A stretch of DNA of 59,331 nucleotides from CAMTVQ01 sp947085255. Its GTDB lineage: Bacteria > Bacteroidota > Bacteroidia > Sphingobacteriales > Sphingobacteriaceae. The translations under genes were made by a program, and so were the position numbers. This document shows, one piece after another, positions 1 through 8,297 of the stretch (position 1 is its first letter; each line of letters opens with the position of its first letter). Under the pieces are notes generated by a model that saw nothing but the letters and a program-made list of their open reading frames with translations, searched no databases and was not told the DNA's origin. The stretch covers positions 1 to 59,331 of the forward strand of contig CAMTVQ010000003.1 of NCBI GenBank assembly GCA_947085255.1, written 5' to 3'.

Positions 1-78
1 CATTCCGAACAGAGAAGTTAAGCCCGCCAGAGCCAATGGTACTGCCGTAATAGGTGGGAGAGTAGGTCGGTGCCGAAT
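1..78 (+). rRNA. rrf: 5S ribosomal RNA, 3' portion
   Basis: The window opens inside a 5S rRNA gene. The core with AGAGAAGTTAAGCCCGCCAG, followed by TGGTACTGCCGTAATAGGTG, GGAGAGTAGGTCGGTGCCGA, is typical of Bacteroidota 5S. The last bases (GGTGCCGAA) would pair with the missing 5' end. Roughly the first 30 to 35 bases lie outside the window. The gene is the distal end of an rRNA operon whose 16S and 23S genes are upstream, and a hairpin terminator follows. The exact 3' end is uncertain by a few bases. Confidence 0.95.
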
Positions 79-103
79 TTATACGCCAATGGCGCACAAG
101 TTC

Positions 104-135
104 AAAGCCCCTTTCGCAAGATTGGGGCTTTTTTT
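104..135 (+). terminator. Intrinsic terminator of the rRNA operon
   Basis: An eight-base stem AAAGCCCC / GGGGCTTT encloses a 12-base loop and is followed by further T residues. It lies about 25 bases after the 5S 3' end, as expected for the end of an rRNA operon. Confidence 0.9.
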
Positions 136-236
136 ATGACCAAAAATTACCAATCTACTACCTAAACTACATCTACTCCGAACTATAATAGAGTAGCTGA
201 TAAAGTAAACAGTATAACCTCAAGGAAAGCCCATAA

Positions 237-270
237 AAAAAGGTATGCCCGTTTTGAACATACCTTTTCT
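237..270 (-). terminator. Hairpin terminator downstream of the lipoprotein gene at 312
   Basis: The inverted repeat AAAAGGTATG / CATACCTTTT has an 11-base loop. Read on the minus strand it ends in a run of seven T, so it should terminate transcripts arriving from the minus-strand gene at 312-818. It could also act as a backup terminator for the rRNA operon on the plus strand. Confidence 0.75.
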
Positions 271-311
271 TATTTTATCCAAGCAGAGAATTAGATTGCT
301 TATTCTATGTC

Positions 312-818
312 TTATAATCGGGGTATTATTATTTCACCAGTTTCCAAAATATTGCTTTTATTTAAAGCTCTATCCAATAAGTAGAACCGTAGTAAAATGG
401 TATCACTAGTACGGAGACTTACGTCTATATTTTCAATAGTAATTTCACCACTTACATTTTTTTTGCTACCATCTTTATTAATTATTGGTATGCGCGAATT
501 AAAATGTATAGTATCTAAGGGTGCTCTATCGGGTGCTACTTTGGTGAATTTCCCTTCCTGCTTTTCGTAATAATCTATAAAAAAATTATAATCGTAGGGG
601 GCTGCCGTATCGTTTTGGGTAAGTCCAATATCTCCATCACCATCGGTAAAATCACAAGTAAGGATAATGGATTGACTGACACTGGTGCTATCTTGTGTCG
701 TATTAATTCTGTTGGAGGGATTTGACAAAGCAGGTGCAAGTGGGTAATCGGGTTCTTTTACACATGCTGGGATTAAAATTACTAATAGTAATAGGGGTAT
801 TAGCGTTACCTTTGTCAT
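312..818 (-). CDS. Putative lipoprotein of unknown function
   Basis: I do not recognise the family. From the ATG at 818 the protein is 168 residues: a short basic start (MTK), a hydrophobic stretch, and a lipobox-like LIPAC at which a cysteine would be lipidated. The mature part is hydrophilic and rich in beta-type sequence. It contains a DGDGDIG stretch, seen in many small Bacteroidota surface lipoproteins, which may bind calcium. An upstream in-frame start at 869 would place non-signal residues before the signal peptide, so 818 is preferred. The gene is divergent from the LuxE-like gene with only 19 bases between the chosen starts, so their promoters must lie inside each other's coding sequence. 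Confidence 0.6.
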   Translation of the reverse strand: MTKVTLIPLLLLVILIPACVKEPDYPLAPALSNPSNRINTTQDSTSVSQSIILTCDFTDGDGDIGLTQNDTAAPYDYNFFIDYYEKQEGKFTKVAPDRAPLDTIHFNSRIPIINKDGSKKNVSGEITIENIDVSLRTSDTILLRFYLLDRALNKSNILETGEIIIPRL

Positions 819-837
819 TAAGAGTAAATATACATTT

Positions 838-1821
838 TTGAGCGATTTTAAAAAACAAATTTTTGCCATACAAGCTACTTTAGAGTTTGAAGAGATAGCG
901 CTTCAACTTTTTAGGTATCAGGCTAAGTATAATACTGTTTATAATCGGTTTATTCGTCATTTATGCATTAATCCCGATGCCGTGCTTTCTATTGAAGCTA
1001 TTCCTTTTTTACCGGTTGAGTTATTTAAAACACATACTGTAAGAACGCATGAAAAAGCCGTTACGCATACATTTACCAGTTCGGGTACTACTGGACAAAA
1101 TACAAGTTCGCATTATGTAGCAGATATTAACATTTACATAGAATCATTTACACGCTGTTTTAACTTGTTTTATGGGTCAATTACCGATTATGTAGTGCTT
1201 GCTTTGTTGCCTTCTTATCTAGAACGTAATAATTCATCACTTGTGTTTATGGCACAGCATTTAATAGCACAAAGTGCACATAGCGAAAGCGGTTTTTACT
1301 TGTATAATTTAAGTGAATTGTACGAACAATTGCGCAGTCTAGAAAAGAAAGGACAGAAGGTACTTTTGCTAGGTGTAACCTATGCTTTGCTCGACTTTGC
1401 TGAACAGTATCCATTACCATTAAAACATACTACTATAATGGAAACGGGAGGGATGAAGGGAAGGCGTAAAGAGCTACTTAGAGAAGAGGTTCATGAGTTA
1501 TTGGCTACTACTTTTAAAACAAATTTGATTCATTCTGAATACGGAATGACGGAATTATTATCGCAAGCATATTCTACAGGAGATGGCGTATTTACATGCC
1601 CGCCATGGATGAAAATACTTATTAGAGATATAAATGACCCCATGAATATGTTGCCAATAGGTGTTTCTGGAGGTATTAATATAATCGATTTAGCCAATAT
1701 CGACTCTTGCGCCTTTATTGCTACAAAAGATATCGGAAAAATGGATGATGCCAACCATTTTAAGGTATTAGGTAGGTTTGATGATTCGGATATTAGAGGT
1801 TGTAACTTAATGGTGGGTTAA
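838..1821 (+). CDS. LuxE/PaaK-like acyl-protein synthetase family protein
   Basis: This 327-residue protein resembles the LuxE acyl-protein synthetase domain, related to adenylate-forming enzymes. The phosphate-binding-type motif TFTSSGTTGQ lies near residues 79-88, and a conserved SEYGMTELLSQ motif lies near residue 233. LuxE activates fatty acids with ATP and carries them on a cysteine. In Bacteroidota these stand-alone copies have no luciferase or LuxC partner, and their substrate is not known. No ATG fits the expected N-terminus, so TTG at 838 is taken as the start. That codon sits in or beside a promoter-like TACATTTTTG, so the start is uncertain. The 3' end overlaps the convergent Mpo1-like gene by four bases. 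Confidence 0.75.
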   Translation: MSDFKKQIFAIQATLEFEEIALQLFRYQAKYNTVYNRFIRHLCINPDAVLSIEAIPFLPVELFKTHTVRTHEKAVTHTFTSSGTTGQNTSSHYVADINIYIESFTRCFNLFYGSITDYVVLALLPSYLERNNSSLVFMAQHLIAQSAHSESGFYLYNLSELYEQLRSLEKKGQKVLLLGVTYALLDFAEQYPLPLKHTTIMETGGMKGRRKELLREEVHELLATTFKTNLIHSEYGMTELLSQAYSTGDGVFTCPPWMKILIRDINDPMNMLPIGVSGGINIIDLANIDSCAFIATKDIGKMDDANHFKVLGRFDDSDIRGCNLMVG

Positions 1822-2129
1822 AACTTTTGTTTTCTAGTTAATAAGTCGAAAAATAAGATAAAATCGCTTGCAAGACTATAAAATGGATGCTTAAATGTGG
1901 CAGGTTTGTTTTTCTCGAAAAAGAAATGCCCTACCCAAGCAAAACCATATCCAATGATGGGTATCCACCATAAAAGAGTCCATTTTTGAGTAATAATACC
2001 GTAAACAAGCACTACAAAAATTAATAAGGTACCCACAAAATGCAACTTTCGGCTTGTACTGTTTTGGTGTTCGGTAAGGTAATAAGGATAAAACTCTTTT
2101 AATGATGTAAACTGCTTGTTGGTTGCCAT
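1818..2129 (-). CDS. Mpo1-like (DUF962) membrane protein
   Basis: This 103-residue protein has the hallmarks of the Mpo1/DUF962 family: an N-terminal YYLTEHQNSTSRKLHFVGT segment, two hydrophobic membrane segments (about residues 31-46 and 52-68), and VGHFFFEKNKPATFKHP with further histidines. Yeast Mpo1 is an Fe(II)-dependent dioxygenase in 2-hydroxy fatty acid oxidation, and the conserved histidines would bind the iron. Bacterial members are largely uncharacterised, so the substrate here is inferred only as fatty-acid-like. The adjacent LuxE-like gene also points to fatty-acid chemistry, but the two genes are convergent. The start is ATG at 2129. Confidence 0.8.
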   Translation of the reverse strand: MATNKQFTSLKEFYPYYLTEHQNSTSRKLHFVGTLLIFVVLVYGIITQKWTLLWWIPIIGYGFAWVGHFFFEKNKPATFKHPFYSLASDFILFFDLLTRKQKF

Positions 2130-2246
2130 ATAGTATTATATCTGTGTGAAGTATAAAGTTAAAAGTAAATAGGAGAAAAGTAAGTCTCAATTAAAAATGA
2201 TACATTTTCTGCTACATAACAGGCAATTTAAAACGTATAAAATGCC

Positions 2247-2254
2247 TATTTTTG
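2247..2254 (+). promoter_or_regulatory. -7 promoter element of lysS
   Basis: TATTTTTG is a perfect match to the Bacteroidota -7 consensus TAnnTTTG. It lies 14 bases before the lysS ATG and predicts a leader of only about ten bases. The -33 TTTG is weak (TTTA at 2227). Confidence 0.65.
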
Positions 2255-2268
2255 CCAAAATTTAATAT

Positions 2269-3990
2269 ATGAGTATCGGACTTAGCGAACAGGAACAATT
2301 ACGCCGACAGGGCATGCAAGAACTAATAGATTTGGGTATAAACCCATATCCATCGGCTCTATTTGAAATTAGTACCACCTCAACAAAAATACATCAAGAA
2401 TTTCCAAAGAATGAAGCTGCTTTTAAGGTAGTAAGTATTGCTGGACGTGTAATGAGCAAGCGTATAATGGGTTCTGCTTCTTTTGCCGAGTTACAAGATG
2501 CGCATGGTCGTATTCAGTTATACATTGCTCGTGATGAAATATCTCCATCGGAAGATAAAACATTGTATAACACCGTATTTAAAAAAATCGTTGATATTGG
2601 TGATTTTATTGGCGTAAAGGGCTATGTATTTACCACTAAAACAGGAGAAATATCTATACATGTACAACAACTGGAGGTATTAAGCAAAGCATTACGCCCA
2701 TTACCAGTGGTGAAAATTGATGCAGATGGCAAGGTGCATGATGGTTTTACTGATCCGGAACAACGCTACCGTCAACGGTATGTAGATTTGGTAGTAAATC
2801 CGCATGTAAAAGATGCATTTATTAAGCGTACGCAACTAGTGAATTCTATGCGTAATTATCTTAATGCTAAGGAATACTTAGAAGTAGAGACGCCGATATT
2901 ACAGCCGCTTTATGGAGGTGCTGCTGCCCGTCCGTTTAAAACGCACCATAACACGTTAGATATGACACTATACTTGCGTATAGCAAATGAATTATATCTA
3001 AAACGCCTAATTGTAGGTGGTTTTGATGGTGTATATGAGTTTTCTAAAGATTTTCGTAACGAAGGGATGAGTCGATTCCATAATCCGGAATTTACCCAAA
3101 TGGAGTTATATGTTGCCTATAAAGACTACGAATGGATGATGGATTTGGTAGAAGAGATGGTAGAAAAAGTAGCGATTGATTTGCACAGAACGACTAAAGT
3201 TACGGTTGGCGAAAATACCATTGATTTTCAACGTCCATGGAAGCGCTTTACAATGTACGAGGCGATTTTGCATTTTACAGGAATAGATATTTCGGAAATG
3301 GATGAGGCGGTGATGGCAGAAACAGCTAAAAAACTGGGTATTAAAGTAGATAGCAGCATGGGACGTGCTAAATTAATTGATGAGATATTTGGAGAAACCT
3401 GCGAATCGAAACTCATTCAGCCTACTTTTATTACTGATTATCCAGTAGAGATGAGTCCCTTAGCGAAGAAGCATCGCAGCAAGCCAGGTATGGTAGAGCG
3501 TTTTGAAGCTATTTGTAATGGTAAGGAGATTTGTAATGCATTTTCGGAGTTGAATGATCCGATTGACCAACGTGCTCGTTTTGCAGATCAGTTGGAATTG
3601 GGTAAGCGTGGAGATGACGAAGCAATGGTATTGGATGAGGACTTTTTACGTGCATTAGAGTACGGTATGCCTCCAACAGCGGGTTTGGGTATTGGTATTG
3701 ATAGGTTGGCAATGATTATGACAAACAGCGCCTCTATACAAGATGTGTTGTTTTTCCCCCAAATGCGTCCTGAGAAGAAGGTGCAAACGGCATCTGTAGA
3801 GGATTTTACAGCTATAGGTGTTCCAGAAGAGTGGATACAAGTATTACAAAAAATGGGTTTTATTACCGTAGAGGAGTTGAAAAAAGCGAATCCAAATAAA
3901 GTATTTAACGATATGGGTGGAATGCGCAAGAAACTAAAGTTGGAAATAAAAGTGCCTACCAGTGATGAGGTAAAAGCCTGGTGGAATTAG
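2269..3990 (+). CDS. lysS: Lysyl-tRNA synthetase, class II
   Basis: The enzyme charges tRNA-Lys with lysine using ATP. The N-terminal OB-fold anticodon-binding domain spans about residues 55-150, and the class II catalytic core follows. Motif 2-type FRNEGMSRFHNPEFTQME, the segment ITDYPVEMSPLAKKH and motif 3 GIGIDRLAM are all present. At 573 residues it is about 70 longer than E. coli LysS. The extra C-terminal segment (EEWIQVLQKMGFITVEELKK and onward) is predicted helical. I recall similar extensions in other Bacteroidota enzymes. The ATG at 2269 is supported by the promoter just upstream. The gene ends one base before the convergent lipoprotein gene. Confidence 0.97.
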   Translation: MSIGLSEQEQLRRQGMQELIDLGINPYPSALFEISTTSTKIHQEFPKNEAAFKVVSIAGRVMSKRIMGSASFAELQDAHGRIQLYIARDEISPSEDKTLYNTVFKKIVDIGDFIGVKGYVFTTKTGEISIHVQQLEVLSKALRPLPVVKIDADGKVHDGFTDPEQRYRQRYVDLVVNPHVKDAFIKRTQLVNSMRNYLNAKEYLEVETPILQPLYGGAAARPFKTHHNTLDMTLYLRIANELYLKRLIVGGFDGVYEFSKDFRNEGMSRFHNPEFTQMELYVAYKDYEWMMDLVEEMVEKVAIDLHRTTKVTVGENTIDFQRPWKRFTMYEAILHFTGIDISEMDEAVMAETAKKLGIKVDSSMGRAKLIDEIFGETCESKLIQPTFITDYPVEMSPLAKKHRSKPGMVERFEAICNGKEICNAFSELNDPIDQRARFADQLELGKRGDDEAMVLDEDFLRALEYGMPPTAGLGIGIDRLAMIMTNSASIQDVLFFPQMRPEKKVQTASVEDFTAIGVPEEWIQVLQKMGFITVEELKKANPNKVFNDMGGMRKKLKLEIKVPTSDEVKAWWN

Positions 3991-3991
3991 C

Positions 3992-4441
3992 TTATTTAAG
4001 CTGTTTTCTATACTGGGTAACTGCTATTTCGTCGTAAAAAACAGTTTGGTATAAGGTGCTCGATTTACGAGTTGTAAATAAACTGCTGCTTTGTATAGAA
4101 GCACTTACGGTATCGTTAGCTGTGTTTTTTAGTCTAAAAATAATTAATTTTTGGTCGGTATATTTATAATTCGACGTGTCGCGTAAGGTATCTAAGTTGA
4201 TAATTGTTGTTTCATACAGTATCTCTTGTTCTGTAAATTCTCTTATGATATTATTTTGAGATAAATCAGTGGAGATGGTGGTATCCGTTTTACCATCAAT
4301 AAGAAGTGTATAGGTGGACGAAATGGCTTTCCATTTACCAACAATAGGACTAATTTTAGGCGCTTCATTAAATTTACTGCAGCTCCAGCCAGTTAGTAGT
4401 AAGATTATAAAGAGGATACTACAGTATTTTCCTATTTGCAT
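3992..4441 (-). CDS. Lipocalin-like domain lipoprotein
   Basis: From the ATG at 4441 the protein is 149 residues: a hydrophobic signal ending in a lipobox-like TGWSC, then a lipocalin-like domain opening with the typical ISPIVGKWKAISSTY. Such small Bacteroidota lipoproteins carry one eight-stranded barrel and are thought to bind small hydrophobic ligands, but no ligand can be named. An in-frame start at 4528 would overlap ung and place 29 non-signal residues before the signal, so it is rejected. The gene is divergent from ung with a 44-base gap. Confidence 0.7.
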   Translation of the reverse strand: MQIGKYCSILFIILLLTGWSCSKFNEAPKISPIVGKWKAISSTYTLLIDGKTDTTISTDLSQNNIIREFTEQEILYETTIINLDTLRDTSNYKYTDQKLIIFRLKNTANDTVSASIQSSSLFTTRKSSTLYQTVFYDEIAVTQYRKQLK

Positions 4442-4485
4442 ACAAAACTGATTATGTTCAAAATTACCAAATTTTTGTAAGAAAT

Positions 4486-5160
4486 ATGGCAATACAATTG
4501 GAAGCAAGCTGGTTGCAGCGAGTAGCATCAGAATTTGAACAACCCTATATGCTTGCGCTCAAAGATTTTTTACAAAAGGAGCAGCAAATGGGTTGCACTA
4601 TTTACCCCGAGAGTAAAAAAATATTCACTGCTTTTAATACCACACCTTTTGATGATGTGAAAGTGGTAATACTGGGGCAAGACCCGTATCACGGTGCAGG
4701 GCAAGCTCAAGGATTGAGTTTTTCGGTACCAGAAGGAGTAAAAACGCCACCTTCATTACAGAATATTTATAAGGAACTGCTACAGGATATACCAAACTTT
4801 TCGATTCCGAAACACGGTAACTTAACTAATTGGGCAGAAAATGGGGTGTTGTTATTAAATGCCGTATTAAGTGTGCGGGCAAATGAAGCAGGTTCGCATC
4901 AAAATAAAGGCTGGGAACACTTTACCGATGCAATTATTAAGGTGCTAAATACCGAAAAAGAAGGATTAGTATTTATGTTGTGGGGCAATTATGCAAAACA
5001 AAAAGCACCATTAATAGATAGTAATAAACACTTAGTGCTTACCGCCGCGCACCCATCACCATTTTCGGCGGCCAATGGTTTTTTTGGCAGTAAACATTTT
5101 TCAAAGGCAAATGTGTACTTACAAAGTAAGGGCACCACTCCTATAAATTGGCAAATTTAG
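4486..5160 (+). CDS. ung: Uracil-DNA glycosylase, family 1
   Basis: The enzyme removes uracil from DNA in base-excision repair. The 224-residue protein has the family 1 signatures: GQDPYHG at residues 64-70 with catalytic Asp66, and the C-terminal HPSPFSA motif with the catalytic histidine. Its length is normal for the family. It starts at ATG 4486 and stops one base before the convergent Lrp-family gene, with no terminator between them. Confidence 0.97.
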   Translation: MAIQLEASWLQRVASEFEQPYMLALKDFLQKEQQMGCTIYPESKKIFTAFNTTPFDDVKVVILGQDPYHGAGQAQGLSFSVPEGVKTPPSLQNIYKELLQDIPNFSIPKHGNLTNWAENGVLLLNAVLSVRANEAGSHQNKGWEHFTDAIIKVLNTEKEGLVFMLWGNYAKQKAPLIDSNKHLVLTAAHPSPFSAANGFFGSKHFSKANVYLQSKGTTPINWQI

Positions 5161-5161
5161 G

Positions 5162-5638
5162 TTAGTATTCCATCGGTAGTGCCTTGCTCTGCTTTAGCGT
5201 GCTAAGTACAACTAGCGTTTCCATATTACCTATCTCTTGTATTTTGCTTAGTTTATCAAAAATCAAGCGTTCGTAGCCGCTCATATCCTTTACCATCAGT
5301 TTTAAAATAAAATCTGCAGATCCGGTAACATAGTGGCACTCTACAATTTCTTCAACTTGGTTTACCTCTTCTATAAAGTTTTTAATCGCATCGCTTTTGT
5401 ACGAATTAAGCTTTACTTTCACAAAAGTCATTACATCCATTCCCAGCGCCTTAGCATCTACCTGAGCATGGTAACTTTTAATGAATCCTTGGTTTTCGAG
5501 TTTACGCACACGCTCTAAAGTAGGCGCGGGTGATAATCCAACATCGGTAGAAAGCTGTAAGTTAGTAATACGGCCGTTTTCTTGCAGTATCTTAAGTATT
5601 TTAAGGTCTATTTTATCTAAATCGCTGTAATGTGCCAT
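5162..5638 (-). CDS. Lrp/AsnC family transcriptional regulator
   Basis: This 158-residue protein has an N-terminal AsnC-type winged helix (about residues 5-65, starting DLDKIDLKILKILQENGRIT). A C-terminal RAM ligand-binding domain (about residues 70-145) includes ECHYVTGSADFILKLMVKDM. Family members form octamers and respond to amino acids. The target genes cannot be read from the context. A perfect -7 element lies 20 bases upstream of the start. Confidence 0.93.
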   Translation of the reverse strand: MAHYSDLDKIDLKILKILQENGRITNLQLSTDVGLSPAPTLERVRKLENQGFIKSYHAQVDAKALGMDVMTFVKVKLNSYKSDAIKNFIEEVNQVEEIVECHYVTGSADFILKLMVKDMSGYERLIFDKLSKIQEIGNMETLVVLSTLKQSKALPMEY

Positions 5639-5657
5639 AAATAATTTTGTTTTGATG

Positions 5658-5665
5658 CAAAAATA
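5658..5665 (-). promoter_or_regulatory. -7 promoter element of the Lrp-family gene
   Basis: On the minus strand this reads TATTTTTG, a perfect TAnnTTTG match, 20 bases before the start codon. Predicted transcription starts around 5652, giving a leader of about 15 bases. Confidence 0.6.
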
Positions 5666-5710
5666 ACGAGTCTATGTTAAGTTTTTGTAATTATTTAAAA
5701 ATATAATTCT

Positions 5711-5728
5711 ATTTAGGTGAGCCTAAAT
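5711..5728. promoter_or_regulatory. DtxR/MntR-type operator
   Basis: ATTTAGGTGAGCCTAAAT is an inverted repeat with seven-base arms and a four-base centre. It matches the general TTAGG...CCTAA architecture of DtxR-family boxes. It lies 30 bases upstream of the repressor start and next to a -7-like TATTTTG (5731-5737), where a bound repressor would block RNA polymerase. Autoregulation by the downstream repressor, also controlling the manganese transporter, is the natural inference. Confidence 0.75.
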
Positions 5729-5758
5729 TTTATTTTGTATTTTAGTAAAAAATATAAA

Positions 5759-6421
5759 ATGTATTCTTTAGCCGAAGAAAATTATTTAAAAGCAATTTAT
5801 AAATTATCAGAAAGCAATGATGATAGCGTAACAACTAATGCAATAGCAGAGGTATTACAAACAAAGCCAGCCTCGGTTACTGATATGCTTAAGCGCTTGG
5901 CAGATAAGCAGTACATCAATTACGTTAAGTATCAGGGTGTGAACCTTACCGAAAGAGGAGCGCAGGTAGCTATAAGTATTGTACGTAAGCATCGATTATG
6001 GGAGGTGTTTTTAGTAGAAAAGTTAGAGTTTAAGTGGGATGAGGTACACGAAGTAGCAGAAGAGTTGGAGCACATTAGTTCGGAAAAATTGATAGATGCC
6101 CTTGATCGTTTTTTAGAACATCCTCGTTTCGATCCGCATGGCGATCCAATCCCATCTAAGAAGGGTGTTTTCTCCACTATGTCTTTCAAACCATTGTTTG
6201 ATTTGCCTATTGGCTATGTTGGTCAAATGTGTGGAGTAAAAGACCATACGGCTGTTTTTTTGCAATACTTGGATAAGCTAAACCTTAATTTAGGAAAAGA
6301 AATAACGCTGCTTGAGCGTAATGAATACGATAATTCGTTAGTAATACGGATTAATGGAACGGATGTAGTAGTGAGTAAAGAAGTAGCAAAAAATATTTTA
6401 GTAAGCGACAAAAATGTCTGA
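5759..6421 (+). CDS. mntR: Manganese-responsive DtxR/MntR family repressor
   Basis: This 220-residue metalloregulator has an N-terminal winged helix (about 1-65), a metal-binding dimerisation domain (66-140) and a C-terminal FeoA/SH3-like domain (about 150-220). Metal ligands can be placed by alignment to DtxR: His78, Glu82, His97, Glu104 and His105. At the position of DtxR Cys102 it has Glu101, the substitution found in manganese-selective MntR. The start is ATG 5759 (MYSLAEENYLKAIYKL), because the upstream in-frame start at 5717 would lie inside the operator. The 3' end overlaps mntH by eight bases, so the two are probably translated together. Confidence 0.9.
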   Translation: MYSLAEENYLKAIYKLSESNDDSVTTNAIAEVLQTKPASVTDMLKRLADKQYINYVKYQGVNLTERGAQVAISIVRKHRLWEVFLVEKLEFKWDEVHEVAEELEHISSEKLIDALDRFLEHPRFDPHGDPIPSKKGVFSTMSFKPLFDLPIGYVGQMCGVKDHTAVFLQYLDKLNLNLGKEITLLERNEYDNSLVIRINGTDVVVSKEVAKNILVSDKNV

Positions 6422-8297
6422 TAAATCATTGAGTGAGGTATATGCTACGGTAGATATTCCGCGGCAAAAGGGTATTTGGAAAAAGGTACTTGCTTTTTTT
6501 GGCCCCGCTTATTTGGTCAGTGTGGGCTATATGGATCCGGGTAATTGGGCTACCGATATTGCAGGAGGTAGTCAGTTTGGTTATTCGTTGGTTTGGATAT
6601 TACTGATGAGTAATTTAATGGCCTTGTTGTTGCAAAGCCTAAGTGCTCGTTTGGGTATTGTACAAGGGCTTGATTTAGCTCAGGCATCACGTAAAACGTA
6701 TCCTCCAATAGTCAATATTCCACTCTATGTATTGGCCGAAATTGCTATTGCTGCTTGCGATTTAGCTGAAGTTATAGGTATGGCTATTGGTTTGCAGTTA
6801 TTGTTTGGCTTACCGCTTATATGGGGCGTAGGTATCACTATTTTAGATTCGTTTTTATTGTTGTTTCTCCTTAATAAAGGTATCCGGCTAATGGAAGGAG
6901 TTATTATCTCTTTAGTCTTTATCATTGGGGTGTCTTTTTTGATAGAAATGTTTATTGTGCAACCCGATATTGCAGAAGTTGCTAAAGGGTTTGTGCCTTC
7001 CTTTTTAGAAGGAAACGCGCTGTACATTGCTATTGGTATTATAGGAGCTACAGTTATGCCGCATAATCTGTACCTACACTCTTCGTTGGTACAAACTCGA
7101 AAAATTGAACCCAATGCAAGTAGTATAAAAGCAGCTTTAAAGTTTAATTTCTTCGATTCGGTAATAGCACTCAATTTGGCATTTTTTGTAAATGCATCTA
7201 TCCTTATTTTGGCGGCTACTGCATTTTATAAAAATGGTTTTTTTGAAGTTGCCGAAATACAAGATGCACATCAATTACTAAAAAGTGTATTTGGCAATCT
7301 AGCTCCAACCTTATTTGCCATTGCACTGATAGCTGCAGGTCAAAGCAGTACCATCACTGGCACGTTGGCTGGGCAAATTATAATGGAAGGCTATTTAAAC
7401 TTACGTATTAGACCCTGGTTGCGCCGACTTATTACCCGTAGTATTGCTATTGTACCTGCATTTTTAACGATTTTGTATTTTGGAGAAGGCGCCTTGGGTG
7501 AGTTATTGGTGCTCAGTCAGGTAATACTTAGTTTGCAATTAGGTTTTGCTATTATTCCACTTATTCATTTTGTAAGCGATGCCCCTAAAATGGGTGATTT
7601 TGTAATTAAAAGATGGGTAAAGATATTGGCTTGGCTTTCGGCTTTCATTATTGTAGCACTCAATGTAAAATTGGCGGTTGGTCAGTTACAAGGATGGTTT
7701 TTAGTGGCAGGAGAAAATAGTATTTATTTATGGATAGGAGTAGTGCCTGTATATATTCTTGCGGGTGTTTTATTGGTGTATGTTGTTTTTTATCCATTAT
7801 TTAGCCATAAGCAGCAGCGCTTATCGCATACTGTACCGCATGGTGTGGCGTTGGAGATAACGAGTATAAAACCAATTCAGTTTAAACGAATAGCTATTAC
7901 TATTGATTTCTCGAAAAATGACAAGAGTAGTATTGAACATGCATTAAGTCAGGGTGGTAAAACAGCCGATTACTTACTAATACACATAGTAGAAACTGCT
8001 GGCGCCCGTTATTTAGGAAATTTAATTGATGATTATGAAACCAAACAGGATACCGAAAATATGCAGAAGTATGCTACAGAGCTTGCCGATTTGGGTTACA
8101 ATGCAGCGTGTAAAGTAGGTTTTGGAGATGCTGTAAAAGCAATACCCCAAATTATAGAAACCTTTAATGCCGATTGCCTGGTAATGGGTGCGCATGGCCA
8201 TAAAGGGATAAAAGATGTTATTTTTGGTGCTACTGTTGATGCGGTACGTCACAGTGTGAAAATACCTGTACTGATAGTACGTAATACGAATATATGA
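6414..8297 (+). CDS. mntH: NRAMP Mn2+/Fe2+ transporter with C-terminal UspA domain
   Basis: A proton-coupled divalent-metal importer of the inner membrane. The NRAMP part (about residues 25-455) has the TM1 metal-site motif DPGN at 41-44 and the TM6 motif MPHNLYLHSS near 213, with about eleven membrane helices. A cytoplasmic universal-stress domain follows (about 488-627). It contains MGAHGHKGIKDVIFGATVD, a match to the ATP-binding G-x2-G-x9-G type loop. E. coli MntH is about 410 residues and lacks this tail. Together with the upstream repressor and operator, manganese uptake is the likely main role. The gene overlaps smpB by four bases. Confidence 0.93.
   Translation: MSDKSLSEVYATVDIPRQKGIWKKVLAFFGPAYLVSVGYMDPGNWATDIAGGSQFGYSLVWILLMSNLMALLLQSLSARLGIVQGLDLAQASRKTYPPIVNIPLYVLAEIAIAACDLAEVIGMAIGLQLLFGLPLIWGVGITILDSFLLLFLLNKGIRLMEGVIISLVFIIGVSFLIEMFIVQPDIAEVAKGFVPSFLEGNALYIAIGIIGATVMPHNLYLHSSLVQTRKIEPNASSIKAALKFNFFDSVIALNLAFFVNASILILAATAFYKNGFFEVAEIQDAHQLLKSVFGNLAPTLFAIALIAAGQSSTITGTLAGQIIMEGYLNLRIRPWLRRLITRSIAIVPAFLTILYFGEGALGELLVLSQVILSLQLGFAIIPLIHFVSDAPKMGDFVIKRWVKILAWLSAFIIVALNVKLAVGQLQGWFLVAGENSIYLWIGVVPVYILAGVLLVYVVFYPLFSHKQQRLSHTVPHGVALEITSIKPIQFKRIAITIDFSKNDKSSIEHALSQGGKTADYLLIHIVETAGARYLGNLIDDYETKQDTENMQKYATELADLGYNAACKVGFGDAVKAIPQIIETFNADCLVMGAHGHKGIKDVIFGATVDAVRHSVKIPVLIVRNTNI

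Noticed and set aside
838..1821. Bioluminescence gene luxE.
   Set aside because: No luxA, luxB, luxC or luxD partner in the neighbourhood; only the domain is shared.
1891..2190. Alternative minus-strand frame overlapping the Mpo1-like gene.
   Set aside because: The Mpo1-like frame has clear family residues, while this frame gives no recognisable protein.
3588..3929. Open frame on the minus strand inside lysS.
   Set aside because: Shadow of a conserved synthetase; no start context or family features.
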